A stretch of DNA of 64,000 bases, taken from positions 51,351 to 115,350 of the forward strand of contig CALXZP010000042.1 in NCBI GenBank assembly GCA_944393255.1, written 5' to 3'. The stretch comes from an uncultured Clostridia bacterium. GTDB lineage: Bacteria > Bacillota > Clostridia > UBA1381. The notes beneath the pieces were generated by a model. That model worked only from the letters and a program-made list of their open reading frames with translations, was not told where the DNA came from and made no database searches. Below are positions 1-8,482 of the stretch, one piece after another (position 1 is the first letter of the stretch; each line of letters starts with the position of its first letter). A program made the translations under genes and the position numbers.

Positions 1-1
1 T

Positions 2-1657
2 GAATACGGAGGAAAAAGATTTGCATTCGCGGTGAATTTCAATGACAAGACAGATGTTTACGACCTGGACAGCGGAAGCGTATTGTATTCCATCCCCTAT
101 ATAGTATACCGTCTCGATGCGGAAAACGGCATGGCATATGTATATTCATCAAGGTTCATGCCGGCTTACAGTGGACTGTACTCATTCGGAGGCGAGGAGC
201 TTGCCGCGCCCGAATACAGCGAGACCGAGCTTTTGGAAATAGCCGAAAACGGCTTTGCTGCGCCGCAGGAGGAATACCGCGGAGCGGACGGCTGGATATA
301 CTATGCAAACTGGAACGATAACGGACATCTTTATAAGATAGACTCGAACGGCGAGAACAAAAAGCTGCTCGTAGACGGCTGCGATTGTATAAATACGCAG
401 TATAAGGATGGACTCATATATTATAATTCAAATGAGGATAATTCTCTGAGATGTGTTGATGAAAACGGCGGCAGCCAATACGTTATATCAGATAAGCGCG
501 CGCATTTTATGCACAAGGATGTAATGAGATTTGATACGGAGGATGTTCCTGAGGATATCAAAGGCTATAAGGATATATACGGGAACAATTATTCGGTTGA
601 GTATTTCAGCTATTGCTACGGTGCGCCGGATGCGGCGTTCTTCAACGGCTATGAGATTTACGGTGAGAATGCATATATTGAAAGAACGATCGTGTATCCG
701 GACGGCGGCAGCTTTAAGGCGATGTGTTATGCGGAGTATGTATACAAATTCAAGGTCACCGGCAGCGGTGTGGAAAAAGAGAAGATAGCGGAGTTTCCGA
801 TATCGAATATCAGCTTTAACAAAAGCGGCGACAAGATGTATTTCATGAACGGAAAGGAGATCGCGGAAAACGGGGACTCGCCGATATACGTGTATGACGG
901 GGAGACGGTTTCGGAGGTCTCGCCGGGACTGCGCGCCGAATGTTACGGATTTTTGTTCAACGGCGAAGAACAGAGCGATGAGATAGGCTATATACCAAAA
1001 GAGGAGCTATGGACCGGCACATACCGTGTGCTTGACCTTGCCGGCGGAAGCATAAGGCAGGAGCAGCTCTTGGAATACAGTGAGGAAGAGTTCGATCATT
1101 ACCGGGTATATGATACCGGGCAGGCTGACGATAAGCTTTCGGTGATACGGTCCGGCAGCGAAGTTCTCAGAGTGGAATATGACGGGAAAGCGACGGAGCT
1201 TGACCGCGCTCAGTTCCAGGATATCGTGGGAGACAATATCATCTATTTGAAGATCGGCGGCGAAGCACGGCCGGTGCATATGAGTTCAAATATAGGCTCG
1301 TCTGAGACAAAAGAGCTTTGGGCGTATAATTACAAGACAGGCGCGGATATGAGGCTGTGCGACGATTTTGCCTCGCGTTTGACATATGCGGCTACCGAAG
1401 GAAATCTTATCTACAGGACGCCGCAGAATCAGTATAAGATAGTTTTGGGTACTGAAAGCAGAACGGTATATCCCAATAAGGGACTGCACCGGTACGGTAA
1501 AACGGCTTATATCACGAGGCTGTACAATGTTACATGGCAGAAGCCCTATCTTTACAAGGTGGATACCGAGGGAAACCTTACGCAGCTGACAGACTGCCAT
1601 ACCGAAAAATGGATATATGTGCCCAACGGCAGCAGTGAAGCCGTATTCAGAGGCTGA
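2..1657 (+). CDS. DUF5050-like beta-propeller protein, 5' end outside window
   Basis: The reading frame is open from base 2, so the gene begins left of the window; a GTG at 32 is only an internal codon. The 551 visible residues are rich in short Tyr/Trp/Asp/Gly strands. Segments such as WIYYANWNDNGHLYKID and LIYYNSNEDNSLRCVDENGG are the usual DUF5050 or LRP1-type beta-propeller blades, which alternate 'display' strands with Gly/Asp turns. No catalytic motif is visible, and the N-terminus that could carry a signal peptide is missing. Proteins of this kind in Clostridia are usually secreted or surface exposed; the ligand is unknown. A weak hairpin with paired AAAATCG/CGATTTT arms follows at about 1723-1749. 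Family call by composition and motif, moderate certainty. Confidence 0.6.
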   Translation, partial: EYGGKRFAFAVNFNDKTDVYDLDSGSVLYSIPYIVYRLDAENGMAYVYSSRFMPAYSGLYSFGGEELAAPEYSETELLEIAENGFAAPQEEYRGADGWIYYANWNDNGHLYKIDSNGENKKLLVDGCDCINTQYKDGLIYYNSNEDNSLRCVDENGGSQYVISDKRAHFMHKDVMRFDTEDVPEDIKGYKDIYGNNYSVEYFSYCYGAPDAAFFNGYEIYGENAYIERTIVYPDGGSFKAMCYAEYVYKFKVTGSGVEKEKIAEFPISNISFNKSGDKMYFMNGKEIAENGDSPIYVYDGETVSEVSPGLRAECYGFLFNGEEQSDEIGYIPKEELWTGTYRVLDLAGGSIRQEQLLEYSEEEFDHYRVYDTGQADDKLSVIRSGSEVLRVEYDGKATELDRAQFQDIVGDNIIYLKIGGEARPVHMSSNIGSSETKELWAYNYKTGADMRLCDDFASRLTYAATEGNLIYRTPQNQYKIVLGTESRTVYPNKGLHRYGKTAYITRLYNVTWQKPYLYKVDTEGNLTQLTDCHTEKWIYVPNGSSEAVFRG

Positions 1658-1781
1658 GCGGCGGCGGGGATAAACGAGCGGCTGTTTCGTTAAAAATGAC
1701 GCAGACTTAAGCGTATATAAGCCCGAAAATCGGTTATTACAGCGATTTTTGAATGAAAATGCGCGAATTGAATAAAAATGC

Positions 1782-1810
1782 TTGAAAATCGCGCAGGACT
1801 GTGATATAAT
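1782..1810 (+). promoter_or_regulatory. Sigma-A promoter of yebC
   Basis: TTGAAA at 1782-1787, a 17-bp spacer and TATAAT at 1805-1810. The expected start of transcription (about 1817) lies just before the leader hairpin at 1822-1847. Confidence 0.8.
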
Positions 1811-1821
1811 ATATTTTACGA

Positions 1822-1847
1822 GCGCTGTGCACCGAACTGCACAGCGC
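1822..1847 (+). promoter_or_regulatory. Perfect 10-bp hairpin in the yebC leader
   Basis: GCGCTGTGCA (1822-1831) and TGCACAGCGC (1838-1847) pair perfectly around a 6-nt loop. The stem sits at the very 5' end of the predicted transcript and is not followed by a T tract, so it is not an intrinsic terminator. It may stabilise the mRNA or bind a factor; the role is unknown. Confidence 0.6.
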
Positions 1848-1912
1848 ATGGATTTATGGATCATACTGCACAGTATTGCAGGCCGAATATATTATACGAG
1901 GAGTGTTTGACG

Positions 1913-2653
1913 ATGTCAGGTCATTCAAAATGGAGTACAATAAAGAGGAAGAAGGGCGCTAACGACGCGCAGCGCGCTAAGATATTCACAAAAATAGCGC
2001 GTGAGCTTATAGTTGCGGTAAAGGCCGGCGGCCCCGATCCCGCCAACAATTCGAGCCTTAAGGACGTTATAGCGAAGGCGAGAGCAAACAATATGCCTAA
2101 CGACAATATAACGAGAACCATCAAAAAGGCGTCGGGCGCGGAGGGCAGCGCGGATTACGAGGCTATAACCTACGAGGGCTACGGCCCGGGCGGCGTAGCC
2201 GTTATAGTCGAAACGCTCACGGATAACAGGAACAGGACTGCGGCGGACGTTCGCGCGGCGTTTTCAAAGTACGGCGGCAATATGGGGACGACCGGCTGCG
2301 TAAGCTTTATGTTCGATAATAAGGGCGTTATCGTTATAGAGGACGAGGACGGCGAAATAGACGAGGACGAGGTAACGATGGACGCTCTCGAGGCGGGAGC
2401 CGAGGACGTTACCGTAGATGAAGGCGTTATCGAGATAGAGACCGCGCCGCTTGAGGTCGGAGCCGTCAGGGAAGCGCTTGAGGGCAAGTATGCCATAGCT
2501 TCGGCGGAGGCTCTGCAGATACCGCAGACTACTACCGCGCTTACCGATGAAAAGCAGATAGCAAATATGAGAAAGCTGCTCGATACTCTCGAGGATAACG
2601 ACGACGTTCAGAATGTATATCATTCATGGGATGAGCCGGAAGCTTTGGATTGA
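1913..2653 (+). CDS. yebC: YebC/PmpR (TACO1) family protein
   Basis: A 246-residue protein of the usual family length. It opens with the hallmark MSGHSKWSTIKRKKGANDA, carries a Gly-rich middle stretch (YEGYGPGGVAVIVE) and has an acidic C-terminal half. An upstream in-frame ATG at 1856 would add 19 residues. The start at 1913 is preferred because the family signature begins there and GAGGAG lies 9 nt upstream. YebC proteins were long annotated as DNA-binding regulators; more recent work on the family links them to translation, easing ribosome stalling. The gene is monocistronic, with its own promoter and a strong terminator at 2662-2695. High certainty for the family, lower for the mechanism in this organism. 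Confidence 0.95.
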   Translation: MSGHSKWSTIKRKKGANDAQRAKIFTKIARELIVAVKAGGPDPANNSSLKDVIAKARANNMPNDNITRTIKKASGAEGSADYEAITYEGYGPGGVAVIVETLTDNRNRTAADVRAAFSKYGGNMGTTGCVSFMFDNKGVIVIEDEDGEIDEDEVTMDALEAGAEDVTVDEGVIEIETAPLEVGAVREALEGKYAIASAEALQIPQTTTALTDEKQIANMRKLLDTLEDNDDVQNVYHSWDEPEALD

Positions 2654-2661
2654 TATTCATA

Positions 2662-2695
2662 AAAAAGACGCTCTGCGCAACACGAGCGTCTTTTT
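2662..2695 (+). terminator. Intrinsic terminator after yebC
   Basis: AAAAAGACGCTC (2662-2673) pairs with GAGCGTCTTTTT (2684-2695). The perfect 12-bp stem ends in a T run just after the yebC stop codon. Confidence 0.9.
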
Positions 2696-2716
2696 GAGTA
2701 TATATCGGTTTCAGGG

Positions 2717-2755
2717 ATACGGCGGGAAAGGCGGCTGTGCGCCGCCGCGCCGTAT
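2717..2755 (+). promoter_or_regulatory. Nested GC-rich hairpin in the lon leader
   Basis: Outer arms ATACGGCG (2717-2724) and CGCCGTAT (2748-2755) enclose inner arms GGCGGC (2730-2735) and GCCGCC (2741-2746). The structure ends about 18 nt before the lon ribosome site. It has no T tract and matches neither the CIRCE nor the CtsR operator. It could affect mRNA stability or translation of lon. Confidence 0.5.
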
Positions 2756-2787
2756 ATATGTATTGGATAAATTGGAGTGATTGGGAA

Positions 2788-5100
2788 TTGGAAAAGAACA
2801 TAGAAATACTGCCGGCGATACCCATGCGCGGACTTGTGGTGTTCCCTTATATGCAGCTGAACTTTGACGTTGCAAGGGAGGTTTCGGTACAGGCTGTAAC
2901 ATCATCGACCTCCGCCGATTCTCGCATTTTTCTCGTATCGCAGAAGGATGTGAACGTTACGAAGCCCGGCTATGACGACCTGTTTTGTATGGGCACGATC
3001 GCGCGGATCAAGCAGGTCATGCATCTGCCGGGCAATGTGACAAGGGTGATCGCTACAGGTCTGTGCAGGGGGATCGTGCGCGGATGCGCTCAGGAGGAGC
3101 CGTTTTTCAGGCTTGAGGTGGAGCCTGTGGATGAAACGTATTCGGGGATATCCGATATCGAGTCGGCATACTGCCGGTCGGTCAAAAAGAAGTTTGAAGA
3201 ATATTTTGCTTTGAACGGCAAGCTCCAGCCGGAGCGGTTCATGAGCATAATGTCAACGAACCATCTCGGCAAGCTCTGTGATAACGTCGCCGCGTCTACG
3301 GATATGGAGCCGGAGGTGAAGCAGCGGCTGCTGAGCCAGCTTGATTTTACAAAACGCGCCGACGAGCTGCTGATGCAAATGCAGAAGCTTATCGAGATAG
3401 TAGGGCTGGAACAGACGATAATGCGGAAAACAAAGCAGAAGATGGATGAGAATCAGCGCGAATACTATCTGCGCGAGCAGCTCCAGGTCATACAGGAGGA
3501 GCTTGGCGATAAGGACGGCACCGCTGCGGAGGCTGCGGAGTTCTCCGAGCAGATAAGAAAAGCGAGAATGCCGAAGGACACGACGGAAAAGCTTGAAAAG
3601 GACGTGAAAAGGTTTTCGCGTCTGCCGTCCGCGAGCGCGGACAGCGCGGTTTTGAGGACGTATCTCGAAACTGTGCTCGATCTGCCGTGGAACAGATCGA
3701 CAAAGGAGAAATTTGATATAAAGAAAGCTCACGATATCCTTGAGGAGGATCATTACGGGCTTGAAAAGGTAAAGGAGCGCATACTCGAATTTCTTGCGGT
3801 GAGGAAGATGACGCGCGGTAAGAACTCGACGGTACTGTGCTTTGAAGGACCTCCGGGAGTGGGAAAGACCTCTATAGCGCGTTCCATCGCGCGTGCGCTC
3901 GGCAGAAAATTTGTCCGCGTGTCGCTCGGCGGTATACACGACGAGTCGGATATACGCGGCCACAGAAAAACGTATATCGGCGCTATGGAGGGACGCATCA
4001 TAGCGGCGGTGCGCGAAGCAAAGGTGAAAAATCCGCTGATACTGCTGGACGAGATAGACAAGATGGGCGCCGATTATAAGGGCGATCCGTCCGCCGCACT
4101 GCTCGAGGTGCTTGACAATGAGCAGAACGATGCGTTCCGCGACCATTATATAGAGGTACCGTTCGACCTGTCGAACGTGCTGTTCATAACCACTGCGAAC
4201 GTACTTGACAGCATATCTCAGCCGCTTCTGGACAGGATGGAGATAGTGCGGCTCTCGGGCTATACGGGCATGGAGAAATTCCATATAGCAAAGGGCTACC
4301 TCATAAAAAAGGCGCTTAACAAGACGGGCATGAATGAGGAGCAGTTCAAAATAACCGACGAGGCTGTAATGAAGATAATCGAGCATTACACGCGTGAGGC
4401 GGGCGTCAGAAAGCTTGAGCAGACGCTTGAGTCGCTCTGTCGAAAAGCGGCAAGACAGATACTCGAAACGGGCGAAAAGTCTGTGACCGTATCAGCTGAA
4501 AATATAGAGGAGTTTCTCGGCAAGGAGAAATTCAGCTTTGATATGATGAACGGGAGCGACGAGATAGGCGTTGCGCGGGGTCTGGCATGGACGAGCGTGG
4601 GCGGCGAAACTCTTTCGGTCGAGGTAAACGTTATGAGCGGCACCGGAAAGGTGGAGCTGACCGGAAAGCTCGGCGACGTCATGAAGGAGAGTGCGAGAGC
4701 CGCTATCAGCTATATACGCTCAAGCGCGGATAAGCTGAATATAGACGACGGCTTCCATAAGGATAAGGATATACATATACACGTGCCCGAGGGCGCGGTG
4801 CAGAAGGACGGTCCCTCTGCCGGGATAACTATGGCGACCGCTGTGGTATCGTCGCTCACGAGCCGGCCGGTGCGGCGGGATATAGCAATGACGGGCGAGA
4901 TAACCCTGCGCGGCAAGGTGCTGCCGATAGGCGGTCTGAAAGAAAAATCAATGGCGGCATACCGTGCCGGGATAAAGACAATAATAATCCCGGAAAAGAA
5001 TACTCCCGATATCGAGGAGATACCGCGTGAGGTACGCGATAATATAGAGTTCATACCGGTAACGAATATGGAAACGGTACTTGCGAACGCTTTGGTATGA
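2788..5100 (+). CDS. lon: ATP-dependent protease Lon (LonA type)
   Basis: A cytoplasmic AAA+ serine protease that degrades misfolded and regulatory proteins; 770 residues, typical for LonA. The order is an N-terminal LAN substrate domain (about 5-200), a coiled-coil linker, an AAA+ module with Walker A GPPGVGKT at 354-361 and Walker B LILLDEIDK at 417-425, and a C-terminal protease domain. Its Ser677 (KDGPSAG) and Lys720 (GGLKEK) form the dyad with the canonical 43-residue spacing. The start is taken as TTG at 2788, because LEKNIEILPAIPMRG matches the family N-terminus and GGAG lies 10 nt upstream; ATG codons at 2737 and 2758 would add unconserved residues. engB follows 30 nt downstream, an arrangement also found in Bacillus. 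Confidence 0.95.
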   Translation: MEKNIEILPAIPMRGLVVFPYMQLNFDVAREVSVQAVTSSTSADSRIFLVSQKDVNVTKPGYDDLFCMGTIARIKQVMHLPGNVTRVIATGLCRGIVRGCAQEEPFFRLEVEPVDETYSGISDIESAYCRSVKKKFEEYFALNGKLQPERFMSIMSTNHLGKLCDNVAASTDMEPEVKQRLLSQLDFTKRADELLMQMQKLIEIVGLEQTIMRKTKQKMDENQREYYLREQLQVIQEELGDKDGTAAEAAEFSEQIRKARMPKDTTEKLEKDVKRFSRLPSASADSAVLRTYLETVLDLPWNRSTKEKFDIKKAHDILEEDHYGLEKVKERILEFLAVRKMTRGKNSTVLCFEGPPGVGKTSIARSIARALGRKFVRVSLGGIHDESDIRGHRKTYIGAMEGRIIAAVREAKVKNPLILLDEIDKMGADYKGDPSAALLEVLDNEQNDAFRDHYIEVPFDLSNVLFITTANVLDSISQPLLDRMEIVRLSGYTGMEKFHIAKGYLIKKALNKTGMNEEQFKITDEAVMKIIEHYTREAGVRKLEQTLESLCRKAARQILETGEKSVTVSAENIEEFLGKEKFSFDMMNGSDEIGVARGLAWTSVGGETLSVEVNVMSGTGKVELTGKLGDVMKESARAAISYIRSSADKLNIDDGFHKDKDIHIHVPEGAVQKDGPSAGITMATAVVSSLTSRPVRRDIAMTGEITLRGKVLPIGGLKEKSMAAYRAGIKTIIIPEKNTPDIEEIPREVRDNIEFIPVTNMETVLANALV

Positions 5101-5130
5101 CGTGCACTGTTTGTGCGGAAAGGGAACAGT

Positions 5131-5751
5131 ATGAATATTAATTTTCAGAATGCAAAATTTGAAAAATCGGCTGTGGCAAAAGACCAGTATCCGCAGTCGG
5201 ATATGCTTGAATTTGCGTTTGCGGGACGTTCCAATGTCGGAAAGTCGTCGCTTATAAACAAGCTTTTGAACAGAAAATCGCTTGCGCGCGTTTCCGGAAC
5301 GCCCGGCAAGACCATCACTATAAATTTCTACAACATAGACGAAAAGATTTATCTTGTAGATCTTCCCGGCTATGGCTATGCAAAGCGATCAAAAGAGGAG
5401 GTCGCGAAATGGGGAAGGATGATGGAGGATTATCTGGCGAACCGAGACCGGCTCGTTCAGACCATTCTGCTTGTGGACAGCCGCCATACGCCGACTGCTC
5501 AGGATATCCAGATGGCTGAATGGATAAGGCATTATCATGAGCGTCTTGTGGTTGTAGCGACCAAGCTGGACAAGCTCAGAAAGCGCGAGATAGAGGAGCG
5601 GCTGAACGATATAGCCGATACGCTGGAGCTTACAGAGGATGATATACTTGTTCCGTTTTCCACTGCGGATGACGAGGGCAAGTATTCGGTAATAGATATG
5701 ATCGAGATGATGAGAGTGGGAGTGCTCATGCCGTACGAGGACGGGGAATGA
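5131..5751 (+). CDS. engB: Ribosome biogenesis GTPase EngB (YsxC/YihA)
   Basis: A small TRAFAC-class GTPase needed for assembly of the 50S ribosomal subunit; 206 residues, standard length. G1 is GRSNVGKS (32-39), the Thr-containing G2 region TPGKT follows, G3 is DLPG (77-80) and G4 is TKLDK (144-148). A GTG at 5113 in the same frame would add six residues. ATG 5131 with AGGGA just upstream is preferred, since the family usually starts close to the NINFQNAKF motif. The gene lies 30 nt after lon and is probably cotranscribed with it. Confidence 0.95.
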   Translation: MNINFQNAKFEKSAVAKDQYPQSDMLEFAFAGRSNVGKSSLINKLLNRKSLARVSGTPGKTITINFYNIDEKIYLVDLPGYGYAKRSKEEVAKWGRMMEDYLANRDRLVQTILLVDSRHTPTAQDIQMAEWIRHYHERLVVVATKLDKLRKREIEERLNDIADTLELTEDDILVPFSTADDEGKYSVIDMIEMMRVGVLMPYEDGE

Positions 5752-5793
5752 GCAGCGCACATCAGGCCATAAATTTACAAAAACAAAAAATCA

Positions 5794-5822
5794 TTGACAA
5801 AGCGATGTCGTTGTAGTATAAT
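5794..5822 (+). promoter_or_regulatory. Sigma-A promoter of the aldolase-like gene
   Basis: Consensus TTGACA (5794-5799), a 17-bp spacer and consensus TATAAT (5817-5822), 55 bp before the start codon. A strong vegetative promoter by sequence. Confidence 0.85.
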
Positions 5823-5877
5823 TAGAGGTGCAGTATTTGACTGCGGAAATACGGTAATACGGTAGGAGGAAATAACA

Positions 5878-6855
5878 ATGGAGAAACAAGGAAATTTAAT
5901 GCAGTTCAGACCTGACATTAAAGTGGTTGACGCGACAGTTCGTGACGGAGGGCTTGTAAACAATTTCTTCTTTGAGGACGAGTTTGTTAAGAAGCTTTAT
6001 GAAACGAACGTAAAGGCCGGGATCGATTATATGGAGTTCGGCTATAAGGCGTCAAAGGAGATATTTGACGTTAAGGAATTCGGGAAGTGGAAGTTCTGCG
6101 ATGAGGAGTCAATAAGAAGCATTGTAGGCGAGAACGACACTGATCTGAAGATAGCGGTCATGGCCGATGTGGGAAGAACGGATTTCAGAAGGGATATAAT
6201 CCCGAGAAGCGAGAGCGTTATAGATATGATCCGTATCGCTACGTATATAAACACGATGCCTGCGGCGATAGAGATGATAGAATACTGTCATTCGCTCGGC
6301 TATGAAACGTCGTGCAATATCATGGCGGTATCGACGGCGCGTGAAAGCGATATAAATCTTGCGCTTGAGCTGCTGGGCGAGAGCAATGTCGATGTTATAT
6401 ATCTTGTGGACAGCTATGGCTCGCTCTATCCCGAGCAGATACGGGAGTTTTCGTTCAAGTATCAGAAGATAGCCACAAAGTACGGCAAGCAGGTCGGCAT
6501 ACATGCTCATAACAATCAGCAGCTTGCGTTCGCGAATACGATCGAGGCCTGCGCTTACGGAGTGAGCTATCTCGACGCCACCATGGGCGGCATGGGCAGA
6601 GGCGCCGGAAACTGCGGTCTTGAAGCGCTGATGGGCTTCTTAAAGAATCCGAAGTACCAGATAGTTCCGGTACTGAAATTTATCCAGAGCGAGATCGTGA
6701 AGCTGAAAGAGCAGGGCGTCGTTTGGGGATATGATGTTCCGTATCTCTGCACGGGTATATTAAACGTGCATCCGCGCTCGGCGATAGCGGCGATCAAGGA
6801 AAACGACAAGGACTATGCCAATTTCTACATAGGTCTCTGGGACAGGGAATATTGA
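5878..6855 (+). CDS. HMGL-like DRE-TIM aldolase (4-hydroxy-2-oxovalerate aldolase-related)
   Basis: A 325-residue TIM-barrel protein of the DRE-TIM metallolyase superfamily. The DATVRDGG motif (18-25) supplies the metal-binding Asp and catalytic Arg. The second metal ligand pair His209 and His211 lies in VGIHAHNNQQ, and a Gly-rich MGGMGRGAGN loop follows. Relatives cleave or form carbon-carbon bonds with pyruvate or acetyl-CoA. The real substrate is unknown, because the partner acetaldehyde dehydrogenase and hydratase genes are not nearby. TAGGAGG precedes the ATG; the gene has its own strong promoter and terminator, so it is a single-gene unit between lon-engB and spoVAD. Superfamily certain, exact reaction not. 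Confidence 0.8.
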   Translation: MEKQGNLMQFRPDIKVVDATVRDGGLVNNFFFEDEFVKKLYETNVKAGIDYMEFGYKASKEIFDVKEFGKWKFCDEESIRSIVGENDTDLKIAVMADVGRTDFRRDIIPRSESVIDMIRIATYINTMPAAIEMIEYCHSLGYETSCNIMAVSTARESDINLALELLGESNVDVIYLVDSYGSLYPEQIREFSFKYQKIATKYGKQVGIHAHNNQQLAFANTIEACAYGVSYLDATMGGMGRGAGNCGLEALMGFLKNPKYQIVPVLKFIQSEIVKLKEQGVVWGYDVPYLCTGILNVHPRSAIAAIKENDKDYANFYIGLWDREY

Positions 6856-6871
6856 TAAAAGTTTAAAACGG

Positions 6872-6912
6872 CCGTGCCGTTGGGTGGAAGGACCCGGCGG
6901 CACGGTTTTTTT
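6872..6912 (+). terminator. Intrinsic terminator after the aldolase-like gene
   Basis: CCGTGCCG (6872-6879) pairs with CGGCACGG (6898-6905), followed by seven T residues (6906-6912). Confidence 0.85.
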
Positions 6913-7031
6913 GTGTTTTGTATAAAATAAAGGAATACAGATAAAAATAAAAAAGAACAGAAAATGATATATAATTGCAAAACATATGTTGCGCAGTTAT
7001 CCGATAAAATGATAACCGAGGGGGAAGGACT

Positions 7032-8042
7032 ATGAATACAAGGGTCGGCGGGCGCACCGTTGAGCTGGGCAGGAGACCGGTTATAATTTCAAGTGCGGCG
7101 GTCGTGGGTGCAAAGGAGGGCGAAGGCCCTCTTGCAAAGGATTTTGATATGATAGTGTCCGATGATAAAATGGGGCAGAAGTCGTGGGATCTTGCGGAGG
7201 GCGCGTTTCAGAAAACGGCAGTGGAGCTGGCGCTCAAAAAAGCCGGAGTGAAAGCACAGGAGGTGGACTGCGTTCTTGCGGGAGATCTGCAAAATCAGTG
7301 CGTGGCGGCGAATTACGGTCTGCGCAGCAGCAAGATCCCGTTTTACGGACTGTACGGGGCGTGTTCCACTATGATAGAGAGCCTGTCTCTCGGTGCGCTG
7401 CTCGTTTCGGGCGGAGCCTTTGCCCGCGCTGTATGCGCTACCTCCAGTCACTTTTGCAGCGCAGAAAAGCAGTTCAGGAATCCGCTCGAATACGGAGGAC
7501 AGCGCGCGCCGGCGGCACAGTGGACGGTGACGGGAAGCGGCGCGGCCCTGCTGGCGGAAACGGGCGCGGGGCCGGTGATAACGCATGTGACGCCCGGAAA
7601 GATAGTTGATAAGGGCGTAAATGATATGAACAATATGGGTGCGGCAATGGCTCCTGCGGCGCTGGACACGCTCATAGCGCATCTTGAGGATACAAACACG
7701 TCGCCGTCCGACTACGACCTCATACTCACGGGCGATCTGGGTGTGGTCGGGTCGGATATACTCTGCGATCTTGCGGCGGGCAGCGGCTGGGATATATCAA
7801 ATGTCCATAACGACTGCGGAAAGATGATATACGACATCGAGGGTCAGGATGTACATGCCGGCGCAAGCGGCTGCGGCTGCTGCGCTGCCGTGTTCTGCGG
7901 CTATGTTATGCGCAGGCTGAACAAGGGGATATACAAAAAAATCCTGGTCATAGCGACCGGAGCATTGATGAACCCGACTACGGTACAGCAGGGCGAAAGC
8001 ATACCGTCCATCGCTCATGCCGTGTCGATAACCGCATGCTGA
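7032..8042 (+). CDS. spoVAD: Stage V sporulation protein AD
   Basis: A 336-residue thiolase-fold protein, the same size as Bacillus SpoVAD (about 338). Recognisable blocks are the N-terminal GRRPVIISSAAVVGAKEGEG, DFDMIVSDD, the central GLYGACSTMIESL and the C-terminal ASGCGCCAAVF. Family members bind dipicolinic acid (DPA) and take part in moving DPA into the developing spore across the inner forespore membrane. The thiolase active site is used for ligand binding rather than catalysis. The gene is 15 nt ahead of spoVAE. The usual partner spoVAC does not precede it. No convincing forespore-sigma promoter was seen in the ~120-bp gap after the terminator. Confidence 0.95.
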   Translation: MNTRVGGRTVELGRRPVIISSAAVVGAKEGEGPLAKDFDMIVSDDKMGQKSWDLAEGAFQKTAVELALKKAGVKAQEVDCVLAGDLQNQCVAANYGLRSSKIPFYGLYGACSTMIESLSLGALLVSGGAFARAVCATSSHFCSAEKQFRNPLEYGGQRAPAAQWTVTGSGAALLAETGAGPVITHVTPGKIVDKGVNDMNNMGAAMAPAALDTLIAHLEDTNTSPSDYDLILTGDLGVVGSDILCDLAAGSGWDISNVHNDCGKMIYDIEGQDVHAGASGCGCCAAVFCGYVMRRLNKGIYKKILVIATGALMNPTTVQQGESIPSIAHAVSITAC

Positions 8043-8057
8043 GAAGGGAGAATTATC

Positions 8058-8414
8058 ATGGATTATATAAAGGCGTTTGCGGTCGGAGGCGCGATATGCG
8101 TCATAGGACAGATACTTGTTGATAAAACGAAGCTTACTCCGGCGAGGATACTTGTATCCTTCGTTGTAGCGGGCGTGTTTCTGGAGCTGTTCGGTATATA
8201 TGCGCCGCTTTCTCAGTTTGCGGGAGCCGGCGCGGGAGTGCCGCTGACAGGCTTCGGCTCGGCTCTCTGCAAGGGCGTGATGCAGGCGGTGGACGAAAAA
8301 GGCGCGCTCGGGATATTGTCAGGCGGACTTGCCGCTGCCTCGGCGGGGATAAGCGCGGCTTTGCTGTTCGGGTTTCTGACTGCGCTGATATTTAAGTCAA
8401 AACCGAAAAAATAG
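8058..8414 (+). CDS. spoVAE: Stage V sporulation protein AE (SpoVAEb-type)
   Basis: A 118-residue, very hydrophobic protein with about four membrane segments and conserved runs (VGGAICVIGQILVDKTKLTPARILV, broken here as VGGAICVIGQ and DKTKLTPARILV, and GFGSALCKGV). Together with SpoVAC and SpoVAD it forms the DPA channel of the inner spore membrane. An AGAAGGGAG-type ribosome site precedes ATG 8058. The gene follows spoVAD by 15 nt in one transcription unit. The length fits the short SpoVAEb form rather than SpoVAEa. Confidence 0.9.
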   Translation: MDYIKAFAVGGAICVIGQILVDKTKLTPARILVSFVVAGVFLELFGIYAPLSQFAGAGAGVPLTGFGSALCKGVMQAVDEKGALGILSGGLAAASAGISAALLFGFLTALIFKSKPKK

Positions 8415-8415
8415 C

Positions 8416-8444
8416 TTTACATTTACCGATGGATAATGTATAAT
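8416..8444 (+). promoter_or_regulatory. Sigma-A promoter of comF
   Basis: TTTACA (8416-8421), 17 bp and TATAAT (8439-8444), starting directly after the spoVAE stop codon. It separates comF expression from the sporulation operon. Confidence 0.8.
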
Positions 8445-8482
8445 TATTATATAAAATAACACGGCGGCGGGAGGAAACAGAG

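Noticed and set aside
3253..4386. A 377-codon open frame on the minus strand
   Set aside because: It lies wholly inside lon, has no ribosome site or family-like sequence, and mirrors the codon pattern of the sense strand.
6913..7031. Forespore (sigma-G) promoter of spoVAD
   Set aside because: GAATA-like -35 candidates exist, but no matching -10 element lies at the right distance; not reported as a feature.
7184..7609. A 141-codon plus-strand frame inside spoVAD
   Set aside because: It overlaps a complete, well-conserved spoVAD in another frame; its Arg/Gly-rich sequence is a frame artefact.
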